Below, in pieces: positions 1 to 9,299 of a DNA stretch of 29,414 nucleotides. How positions within the stretch are numbered: position 1 is the first letter of the stretch; every line of letters begins with the position of its first letter. A program made the translations under genes and the position numbers. Below the pieces are notes generated by a model, which saw only the letters and a program-made list of their open reading frames with translations, had not been told where the DNA came from and made no database searches. The DNA is from Phlegmacium glaucopus (Eukaryota; Basidiomycota; Agaricomycetes; Agaricales; Cortinariaceae): assembly GCA_015039465.1 (NCBI GenBank), contig MU130262.1:1-29414 (forward strand), given 5' to 3'.

Positions 1-1106
1 GTTTTATTTTTGTATCTGTATTTATATTGAACTACATCCCATTGTGGGGTACATTTGAATTTCATAATGTTATGATGCAATACGATGGGACTGAGTGTGT
101 GAAGCTCAGTTTCATAATATTGAGTATGCAACATTACATGTTGCACTTCATGTGTTATCTGGTGTTCCGAGTAACAGTGTTCAAGAATTCCATAATCGAA
201 TTCCTTTAGGACAGGAAGTTCTAAACAAAAAAGAAAAAAAAAAAAGAAGGAAAGGATAGGAAAAGCGTAAGGATATGACATTTAAATGTGCTGATGTTGC
301 ATTCATACCGATATATTGCATTATAAACGTCAACAGAATGCAAATTATTTGGATTATAGACATCTGATGATGGAGGAAGGAGAAAACTTTCGGACAGATC
401 TTGAGACCTTGTGTAAAAAGAAAAACCAAAAAAAAACAAAAAGGACAAACATTTGTCAACAAATATTTATTGGCGACTTATTGTTGATAGTTGTTTACAA
501 ATTTTAGTTCGCTACATTGCATTCTTATTAAGTTATTGTCTTCGCTATCTTCTTTCAAGCCTTAAAAATATCCATGGATTATATATTGCTATTGGGTATG
601 ATCTTCCGTGATCTATGCACTAACTATCTTGTGATGATAATAGCCTTGATCTGATCCTGTCTTGAATTGGAATGCGGTGTACACTTTAGACAGCGTACAT
701 GTTGTCTTATTTTTGCAGAGGATGACCTTGAAATGATATTTTCTTTTAAATTGTACCCTTGTTGTATTGATATATAGACAAGATTTTTTTTTATGCAAAA
801 ATGATTTAAATCAATTAGCTGAGCATACTGATAGTAAGATGATATAGGGTATTAAAGAATTTGGTGATACCTCTTGATGGTGAATTATCTTAGTCAACTT
901 TTTTTTGCACAGTCAAACTTGAGTGACAGTCCTAAAGTCTCGGCTTTTCTCCGATACTAACTATTCATACCACAATCTCCTTAAAGTAGCACAAAATATG
1001 GTTCCTCAACAGTCATGTTATTTTTATGATAATGAATGGAATCATATTTGAAAATCACAATTGTTTTTTATTGCACTTTTTTGGTGATACAAAGTAAAAT
1101 AATATT
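1..1106. other. AT-rich stretch without recognisable gene
   Basis: No open frame here has a convincing protein composition or splice-site support. The short open frames are low-complexity (runs of Phe, Lys or Ile from poly-T and poly-A tracts). The minus-strand gene ends at 1107, so the segment next to it is probably its 3' untranslated and downstream region. A small hairpin around 129-150 (TGCAAC / GTTGCA arms) is the only structure noticed. Confidence 0.5.
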
Positions 1107-4100
1107 TTATGCACGAGTTTTTCGGAATGCAGACACGTCAGAGTTAAAACCATGCTTTTTTTTCTGTATTTTTGAAGGAGGGCAATCAGAATAAGACGAG
1201 TTGGAACTATTATCTTCATCGTGTTCCGGTGCTGCCATGATCAATGTCAAATTATGAAATGGATTCGAGATTGGAACACATACTAAATTGATCCAAATCA
1301 AAATGGCAATCAAGACCTGAAAAAAAATGTTGATCTGCAAGGTTTTTGCCTTCCTCCAATAAATCAACGATTGTGGAATTTTCCTCGTTAGAAACTTCAA
1401 GTTCACTAATGGTGAACTCTGTGATGTCAAAATCAAAATCATCAAGTTCGGAGGGGTCTGTTTTGCTATGACTGACTGTTTTTGGTGTAATAGACTGCCT
1501 GTTGCTTACCAGCTAGTTCCTCTTCATACGCGACCTTCATCCCTTCGTAATCAAATAGAGCATCTTGGACTTGACATTTTACTTGATCGGGAGTACCAAC
1601 ACCTGCATGCCCACATTGCACGGCAGTACGTTTGTAACGAATAACCTGACGTCCAATATGAACGATGAAAGGAACGAAGATAGTCCTATATGGGTCAATG
1701 TTGTCCAATTCGACACTGGAGAAAGTGTGGTTTTCGAAGAGCCAGTTAATAAGGTTCCATGCGAGGCCTCGGGTATAACACATGTGAAAACATTCAATTA
1801 CTGGGATGGCATTAAGATCGAAATGATCTTGGCAACGTTGAAGAGTTTCAGTATCTTGACCATCAGAACCAGAAGGAAGTGTATATGTTCTTTCATCAAG
1901 AACATTTAAGAATATGGCTATTGCGAATAACGCGAAGAGGTCTCGAACACCATCTAATGTCGACAGTGCTGGTAAATGAGCTCTGTCGCTAGAATCGTTA
2001 AGGACGAACGCATTGTGGAAATAATGGACCAGACGACGGGCAAACATTACGAAAGGAGGTTTTTCTCCTTCTGTGAGAAGAGAAGGAAGAATGAATGTAT
2101 GAATGGCACCGATTAGACTGTCTTGTAGGGTGTGCGTCGAAAGGTAAAAACCTCCTGTAATAACGGTATTTTCCATTGTGACAACGACATAAGGAGTATT
2201 CGGTCTCAGGATTCTATGATAAGGGTTTTTTTTTAATTAATTCCATTCTGAATATATAAGGGTACTTACAGGCGATTTCCTGGTTCAAGATGAATCGCTT
2301 CGAGTCCGTTTTCGATGCAGAAAACGGGGTCCATTTGATCAAATTCCTGAAGATAACGGTTCCATCGGGTGAAGAAGTCGACATGTCCATCCTTGTCCAT
2401 GAGATTGGGCGTGGCTATGATTATCCATTGTCTTCCGGATCGAATATCGAAAAATGCTCCAAAGCCAGCTGGTACAACACGCCAGAACTGAATGGCATTG
2501 GTAGTTGATAGCTCAGTCCATCGAAGTAGTGATTGTTTTGTTGTTTCATCTTGAACACAATATGGTTCAGACAATGTATCCCGCCAGGCAACATGATCGG
2601 ATGAGAAAGGAGATGATTCAATGCCAGAAAAGGACCTCATGCGAACAATACAAAGAATATTTGAGCTTTCGGTTTCCAGATTGTCGACGAATTGTTTTAA
2701 AGTTCTTTTCTTTATTCTCGGTATGTCTGAAGTGGATTGATCTTGAAAATCAATGAGTAAAAAAAAAAAAAAAAGTATTTAAAACAATATAATATTATCA
2801 TACCTTCCATGTTCACAACTTCTTTCAGACCGTTCAGAGTCGCCAATCCACGACGATCGCATGGAATATTAGGAAGGTTATAATTCTCAATGATGATGTG
2901 ACGGGAACGAAGTAATTTTTGAAAGTCGTGCGGTGTCATTTCTTGCGCAATTTCATGTGTCAACGTCTTTATAGCAGATGCTTCAGGATTTTCAATGTTG
3001 GCTGGATAACTGCTGCTTATAGCAAGAGAGAATTTGTCAATGGCAGCAATTGTGCGTTCTGACTACAGGTTAGTAGCAATGGGATAGTCAGAATAAACTT
3101 TTAAATGGAATCTAAAAATTTCGTACGAATGAAGATATTATTTGTTCTTGACGTTCACCATTTATATTGAAGGTAGAAATTTTAGTCGAAAATATGGGAG
3201 CAGACGTCATCTAGCATAATTCAATAAATTGAACAAATATATAATTTTTATTTTGCTGCATCAGTTACCTGTTCTGCTAGAGGATATATCTCTGAAGGCG
3301 TATTTTTTGGTGCCTAAGATCGTGTTAGATCAATTTATTAGCTATTAGCTGAGATGAGAATGTTACCAATAAGTCTTCAAGATCGATATTTTCAACTTTG
3401 ACATATGTGTTTCCGATGATAAGTGGAAGATGCTTCGGTGCAGTCGAGATTGTTTGCTGATGAGAAAGGAAAGAACGTTGTGATGTCCGCGAGACGGAGA
3501 TAGATCGTGCCTTGTTCTTTCTTTTTTTACTCGCATTTGCTTTACGAGCAGGAACAGCTGAAGAATTCGTAGGTTTGTGTCTCGTGCTTCTTCGTATTGT
3601 AATGTCAGGAATGGATTTATCATCGCCGTTGCTTGAATAATGTTCCCTATCTGTAAGATCATCTTCGTTGGTGGCTGGAGCAATGATTGTACTATCTGGA
3701 AGCAGGCATTGTATAGAATCTTCATTAGTGTTATCTGCAAATATCAATATTGATGATGTACTATATAAGATATCGTGATTACATACCATTTTGATCTCCT
3801 GGTGAATTTTGCCGCGGTAAAGATACAGGTTGCTTGAGCTTGATCTTATTGGGTGCGAGTATTGAAGCAAGTGGCCAGTCAGTAGGCATGGATCCGTCTT
3901 CAATATTGAGGGAAGATAAATGAACAGTTGCGTTTCCCTTATCGTCCGGTGTTTCTATATAAAAGATGTTAGATACCTCTGAAGAAATAGAATTTGTTCA
4001 TACCAAGCATGAACCAAGATCGTATTTCTGGTTCTACGTCATCGAATGTATTTGGGATGAATCCAACAATGTTTGATGCAGCATCGTAAATCGTTTGGTA

Positions 4101-5606
4101 TCCCAGCGCAACGTTCATCAGCTCTTTCCAGATTTTTTTCTCAAAATCAGAAATAATGTGTGGACGTTCATTACCAAGCGCTTTGGAATACTGTATAATG
4201 GCAATAATGTTATTTGCATCCTAATGTTTAATAGATGAACACATACAAGAGAGAGTTTGTATCGTTGGACATAGAAGCTAGAAAGGTGAATTTGTGCTTC
4301 TTGGAGAAGGAATATAGGACTAATAAGAAGGGCGACTTGAAGTAGGAGACGGAGATTATCGATTTTTTGATTATCACCGACAAGCTTTTCAAGAAAAACG
4401 GAAAACTGGTCTTTTTCATCATTGTTGGCGACAAACATTGTTCTATTGATATAATAATTTTCGAAGTGAGGACAAAATAAAATTAATCAAGTATGACTGA
4501 CGGTGTAGTAATATCTTTGAACGCTTCCAACGTCCCAGGTAAATCAGGAATACTCTGCAGAATAGTAAATTGAATGGTCGCAATAATTATAGAGTATTAA
4601 TTTTGATAGTACATACGATAATATCAGGATTATGATCCAACATAAACGCGATGTGTGTGGCAGCAAGTTGCATATTAAAAAGACTTTTGTCCACAGCTAT
4701 ATTCGAATGCAATTGGAACAAAGCATGTAATTGTTGTATGGGAAGATCCATAGAAGCGACATTAACGCTCGTTTTTGCCTTATGTGTGGTGAAGTTATGA
4801 CAAAATTTCCTCAAGATCGAGGTCCAATCGCTCAGTGTACGCAGAACTTTCTGTTTCTCATAAGGAAAATTCAGAATAAAATCAGCAGATTACTTACCTC
4901 GTGTTTTGTAAAATCAACTTTCATTTTCTTGTGCAAAGGAGGAGGGAGTTGCGTGTTTTCTGTCACTTCCAGACTGGATATGACATCTAAAAGCCGATAG
5001 GCGCTCAATAAGCTGCAAAATTCATTTCCTTTCTCTTTTGTTTTTAACAACGATGCTTCTCGCTTTGAAATTGCAGTAGGGGATAATGCCGACATTGAAT
5101 CGATGTTCACCACTCGTAATAGTGCTTTCAACGACGAATTGTGAATGCTTTGTGATTTTAGAAAGGTGTCATAACGATCAACTGAGTCTGCCAAACCCTA
5201 ATATCGAAAGATGGGTACGAATTATCAACTTGTAACCAATAAAATTTCAATAACGTACAAGTGCATAGTGTGCATTTCCAAATTTATCATAAATTGATGT
5301 TGGTACCATTGGCAGTGAGGTATACCATGGAAACAAAGTAAGAAGCAAAGATTGAACTCTGAGTGAAGGGTCGATTACTTGATGTTGATCTTCGGAGTTT
5401 TCGTTGGTTGTGAGTGCAGGGCGATCTAGTTCCATAGTAATATCCACATCGGTATTCAGTAGCTCTTGAGGGTTAATACAGAATTGGCTAGTATTAACAT
5501 CAAAAGGGGGAGATGATGTTGGATGATTATCGTGGAGGACCGGAGAATGAGGGGGCTGAGGACGTTGGGCCTGGTTTTGAGAACGAGTATCGGTTGATGA
5601 GGACAT
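1107..5606 (-). CDS. Large JmjC/cupin-like fungal protein, 15 exons, about 1250 aa
   Basis: Exons (transcript order): 5606-5259, 5197-4898, 4856-4617, 4554-4502, 4442-4247, 4220-4004, 3954-3787, 3734-3367, 3313-3269, 3210-3127, 3062-2804, 2741-2270, 2213-1510, 1457-1284, 1231-1107. All junctions are GT/AG and the frame stays open from ATG to TAA, about 1250 residues. Intron 5 would be only 26 bp; a donor at 4270 would make it 50 bp and remove 8 residues without a frame change. A possible 5'UTR intron lies just upstream (acceptor near 5634). Residues 1-500 are unrecognised. Residues 508-620 are disordered and basic (RRSTRHK, KKRKNK), suggesting a nuclear protein. Residues 760-1000 resemble the JmjC-like fold of multicopy Agaricomycete proteins: a strand pair around residues 846-870 and a RPNTPYVVV...TGGFY segment near 920-940. 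The expected HxD and the two downstream His are replaced (FWRVVPAGF; TPY; GGF), so it may lack catalysis. The tail is acidic and then Lys-rich. Family assignment is moderate; the gene structure is strong. Confidence 0.8.
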
Positions 5607-7349
5607 TAAGTTTATGTTCAATGGACTAGACACTGTGATTATAATGATGAAAATATTTCAATGTAAAAATTTAAGTGGACCTACTTTATCGACTGATCTG
5701 AAGCAGAGCAAGTTGATCTTTTCGATTTTCTGTTGTGTTAAGGGTAGGCTTAACCCTTAATCTCAACATCCATCAACACAAAGAAGTACATGGATATAGT
5801 ACGGTTATAAGCGCTAAAATTTCTCGATAACCTTTAAGCTTGTATTCATTTACCTATGGGTCCAACTATCAGCACACTATCAGATAAGATAATGAGGCCC
5901 AATAACCTTGAAACATTATTTGGCCTAAATTATGAATTCAATTGATCAGTGGTATATCTCGATGGATTTAGAACAAATTGATAGTGATTTGTGTATCTAT
6001 AACTTTCCATCCGGTGATATATTTTTGTCTAACTATACTTTGCCTTTTTTAGATTGTTGGATTGGACCATGAGATCATAGAGAACTAACAAGTACATTTT
6101 TTTTTGTCTTTTTCACATATTTACTACTGGCTCTTGAGTTCTTCTCATAGTCAGTCTGATTAAGACGTTATTCAATCTTCAGTAGGAATGGACAAACATA
6201 TATAAACATATGATTGCCAGTGATCGATTGTTGATGGGTATTTATACATAAGAGTCAAGCCGTATTTATACTTTTTAAAGTTTCGAGAGACTGATACAAC
6301 TATTTGTCGATAGATATCACCAAAACATCATGTCTTTTTACATTTAATGGTAAGGTAAGGCATGCTGCACATTTTTTACTATCATAGAAGCGATCCTTGG
6401 CAAAAATTTGACCAACACAAATTCTCTGAACTGGATAAAAATAAAAATATGTACCGCATGTTCTATAGAACAAATGAGCTTGTTTTATCAACCATCAGAA
6501 TAGCCAAACTGCCAAACTATTCAACAATAACGATAAAAACAGATCACAAAACACTTGAAGTCTTGTAGATTCAATTTGATATCATTCTTTTATGTGCTTC
6601 GAACCATTCTCAATCAGGTAGTTCTTTCAATCATAGATTTTGTAATGTTATTTTATTTTATTCCTATCATGTATATAGTTCCGTGGCAGAAAATTAGGAA
6701 AATTTTCTAGCAGCTAGACCTTTTCAGAAAAGGCTAGCACAACAGAAATCTCGCAAGAACTTTTGTTGTTTGCCAAAAAAACCGAAAACGGACGACGGCA
6801 AGAAGTAGATATCAACTTTAGTTTATTAGCAGCTAGAGCTCTTCGCAAGGGAGCCCTAGCACAACGGAAATCTCGCATGAATTTTCGTTGTTTGCCAGAA
6901 AACCAAAGCAGACGACGGCAAGAAGAAGTGGATAGGAGAAATTATCACTTTTAGTTTATTAGCAGCTAAAACCCTTCGCAAGGGGGCCGTAGCACAACAG
7001 AAATCTCGCAAGAACTTGTGTTGTTTGCCAGAAAACCAAAGCAGACGACGGCAAGAAGAAGTAGATAGGAGAAATCATCACTTTTAGTTTATTAGCAGCT
7101 AAAGCCCTTCGCAAGGGGGCCCTAGCACAACAGAAATCTCGCAAGAATGTTTGTTGTTTGCCAGAAATCCAAAAGCTGACGACAATAAGAAGATGAACGG
7201 AGTCAAGTTTAACCTGACCTAAAGTAGCGGAACATTCAACATGTCACGTTATTTATTTCTCACGTGATCAGATCATAGATAACAATTCGAATGTGTCACA
7301 CGATCAGATTAAATGTAGATAAAGATTTGAATGAAATGTTCATACCCTC
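5607..7349. other. Intergenic region between two divergent genes
   Basis: This 1.74-kb stretch separates the minus-strand JmjC-like gene from the plus-strand zinc-finger gene and must hold both promoters. 5641-6690 is AT-rich with only short shadow frames. 6709-7190 holds the tandem repeat listed separately. 7190-7349 is probably the promoter/5'UTR of the plus-strand gene. It contains two similar ATCACG/TGATCAGAT blocks at about 7262-7306, which may be binding sites, but this is only suggestive. Confidence 0.5.
6709..7195. repeat. Tandem array of about 4 units of 120-135 bp, each with a stem-loop
   Basis: The AGCAGCTA start recurs near 6709, 6829, 6961 and 7096, giving spacings of about 120, 132 and 135 bp. 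Each unit contains a GC-rich stem-loop (GCTAGAGCTC / GAGCCCTAGC around TTCGCAA), then AGCACAACRGAAATCTCGCA, then a GTTGTTTGCCAGAAA block and GACGACGGCAAGAAG. The last unit decays after 7165. The frames open across it (6763-6954 plus, 6959-7144 minus) arise from the repetition and are not called as genes. It lies between two divergent promoters. Confidence 0.8.
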
Positions 7350-7658
7350 ATGGCTTCTGTTCCCATTGTCCACCGTACATTCCGTGTTAGAAATGCCCTC
7401 GTTTCCTACAAGAATACCTGTGGCGATAGCGCACCCAGGACTACCATCAAAGGACAAACTCAAGTTACAATTGGGAAAACACCAAAGTTTAAAAAGGTAG
7501 CTGCAACCAACGACGTAGATACTGGTGTTTTGTTGTTCAAAATGGAAGGGGAACGAATACTGCCTGGAAGTGTAAGTGTTTTGTTACTTTATTTCATCAT
7601 TTGGTACTCATCATGTCATGTTGCTTGCATTTCTGAATTAAACGATATTTCTAGTGGT

Positions 7659-7666
7659 GTAGCGGC
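7659..7666. repeat. Left 8-bp target-site duplication GTAGCGGC
   Basis: GTAGCGGC occurs directly before the left inverted terminus and again directly after the right one (9300-9307). Eight base pairs is the duplication length made by hAT-superfamily transposases. Removing the element and one copy restores an uninterrupted zinc-finger exon. Confidence 0.85.
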
Positions 7667-7725
7667 GAGGTCTTTACACTCCCCCACAAGATCTGATCAG
7701 ATCTGATCAGAACTGATCAGAACTG
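7667..7725 (+). repeat. Left terminal inverted repeat of the hAT-like element
   Basis: Starts GAGGTCTTTACACTCCCCC and continues into a run of GATCAGA motifs. It matches the reverse complement of 9241-9299 with a few mismatches in the first 13 bases and then perfect identity over about 30 bases. Confidence 0.82.
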
Positions 7726-8123
7726 GTCAGATTCTGACCAATCACCTTGCCAGCCAAATTGGCAGGTAATAGGTCAAATTTTTCTGATCAGAATCTGATC
7801 AGACTCATCAATTCTGATCAGATGCTCAGAATCTGACCACTCATTTTTCCGAGTGAAATCCGATAGGTTCTGACCAGAATTGAAATTTCAAGAAAATAAA
7901 TTCTATAATATACAAGCATTTGATAACAATTTCGTGTTGCTATCAAAATCATATATTTTGTTCAGTCTGCGGGGTGAGATCACGTGACCACATGTGATGT
8001 GATCATCACTGTTTGTTGAGTTCAAGTTGAGTTCGTTTGTTTCTCACACCACCACCACCACACTACACTCAACGCCCGTTTCGACAGCCGCCGTAACATA
8101 ACAAGGACCACGACTAAACAAAG

Positions 8124-8193
8124 GTAACCCCCCTCCCAGGGGGTATTTTTTTATTTCATTCCATTCTACTTCACTAATCACGGATTGTAATAG
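8124..8193 (+). other. Intron-like segment with hairpin next to the donor (copy 1)
   Basis: Begins GTAACCCCCC, forms a C6/G5 hairpin with a short loop in its first 25 bases, continues T-rich, has a CTAAT branch-like box at about 8174 and ends TAATAG. Length (70 bp) and ends fit a spliceosomal intron of this genome. No host reading frame is known inside the transposon, so it may act in a non-coding transcript. Confidence 0.45.
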
Positions 8194-8280
8194 GATCTAT
8201 GTCGTTGTCGTCGTTGTCGTCGACGAACAACGAACAACCTATACAACGACTGACAATGACTGCCACGTAACGAGGAAACG

Positions 8281-8352
8281 GTAACCCCCCCTCACCAGGG
8301 GGGGATTTTTTATTTCTTTTCATTGTAAATTACTGCTAATAGATTACAACAG
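8281..8352 (+). other. Intron-like segment with hairpin next to the donor (copy 2)
   Basis: Same layout as the 8124 segment: GTAACCCCCC, a G-run closing a hairpin, a T-rich middle, TGCTAAT at about 8333-8340 and a final ACAACAG. Two shorter relatives start at 8958 (GCAACCCCC) and 9013 (GTAACCCTCCC). The last pairs with GGGAGGG, so the stem is kept although the bases differ. Confidence 0.45.
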
Positions 8353-8398
8353 GCCATGTACGACGTACAACGACGATAACGACATACAACGACGACGA

Positions 8399-8889
8399 AC
8401 GACGCGTACACGCGTACAACGACCACAAACGAGGAGTAACACGCGTGCCACAACCGTACACGCGTACCACGACCTGTATACACGTACCACGACCCATACC
8501 ACGACCCATACCCCACCCGTACACCTGTACCACGAACCCACACACGTGTACGACGACACATAGGCGTGTACGACGACACATACACGTGTACGACGACACA
8601 TACATGCATACGACGACACGTACACACCTACAACGACGCGTACACGCGTACGACGACACGTACGCACCTACAACGACGCGTACACGTCTACCATGACCCC
8701 TACACATGTACCACGACGCATACACGTGTACAACGACAAAGCACACGCGTACGACGACGAGTAGAAGCATACAACGACGAGTAGACACGTACAACGACGC
8801 GTAGACATGTACAACGGCGAGTACAGGTGTAGGATGATGAATACCAGTGTATGGTGATACATACACGCCTACAATGGTGAGTACACATC
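8399..8889. repeat. 20-bp-period array, about 24 units, half of each unit palindromic
   Basis: The consensus unit is TACACGTGTACGACGACACA. The first ten bases are a palindrome or near-palindrome (TACACGTGTA, TACATGCATA, TACACGCGTA, TACACATGTA) and the second ten vary around CGACGACRCR. The period is exact at 20 bp over about 8580-8730 and loosens toward both ends, degenerating after 8830. Stops are rare on both strands, which creates several overlapping Thr/Tyr/Arg-rich or Val/Arg/Cys-rich open frames. These are not genes. It lies wholly inside the hAT-like element. Confidence 0.82.
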
Positions 8890-9240
8890 TATAGTGGGGA
8901 TATGAACTTATCCCCCACCCCCTCCTTTTTTTTTTTGGCTATGATGATGATGATGGCTGCAACCCCCACCTGGGGCTTTGATTTATTTTAATAGGTCATG
9001 ACAATAACACCAGTAACCCTCCCTCACTGAGGGAGGGTATTTATTTTATTTTAGTATCTTAGTAGGCTGTTAATGTTAATGAAATAAATGATATTGGTTG
9101 AAATAAATAATATTGAATTTATTCTGTATCCAAGAAAGCTATAGTTTCTACTTAAAATTTGATCAGAATTGAATATAACAAATTATCAAGTTATGACCTG
9201 TTTCTGATCAGAATCTTACCAGTTCTGATCAGATCTGATC

Positions 9241-9299
9241 AGAATCTGACCAGTTCTGATCAGATCTGATCAGATCTTGTGGGGGACAGTAAAGTACTG
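9241..9299 (-). repeat. Right terminal inverted repeat of the hAT-like element
   Basis: Read on the minus strand it begins CAGTACTTTACTGTCCCCC and then the shared ACAAGATCTGATC block. It is followed on the plus strand by the second GTAGCGGC target copy at 9300-9307. Confidence 0.82.

Larger units (their letters stand above)
7667..9299. mobile_element. Non-autonomous hAT-like DNA transposon, 1633 bp
   Basis: Both ends carry matching inverted termini: CAGTACTTTACTGTCCCCC reading in from the right and GAGGTCTTTACACTCCCCC from the left, then an identical ACAAGATCTGATCAGATC stretch. The outer CAG and the 8-bp duplication fit hAT. Subterminal zones (7685-7860 and 9190-9285) are packed with TCTGATCAGA-type palindromes, as expected for transposase-binding repeats. 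No transposase-like reading frame is present. The interior holds two 70-bp intron-like segments with hairpins, a 20-bp-period array (8399-8889), a TGATGA tract and further C-run/G-run hairpins at 8959 and 9013. It needs a transposase from elsewhere. Superfamily assignment rests on termini and duplication only. Confidence 0.82.

Noticed and set aside
1..800. Short ORFs at the left edge on both strands
   Set aside because: They consist largely of Phe/Leu/Lys runs from homopolymers and several start with TTG; no family signal.
6763..7144. Open frames in the 120-135-bp tandem array on both strands
   Set aside because: The repetition of the unit explains them; they do not extend beyond the array.
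8310..8888. Long overlapping open frames on both strands (up to 176 codons, Val/Arg/Cys- or Thr/Arg-rich)
   Set aside because: They follow the 20-bp tandem array, exist in several frames at once and have no splice sites or domain; they are by-products of a stop-poor repeat.
8399..8889. CRISPR array
   Set aside because: Units are contiguous without spacers, the genome is eukaryotic and no cas genes are present.
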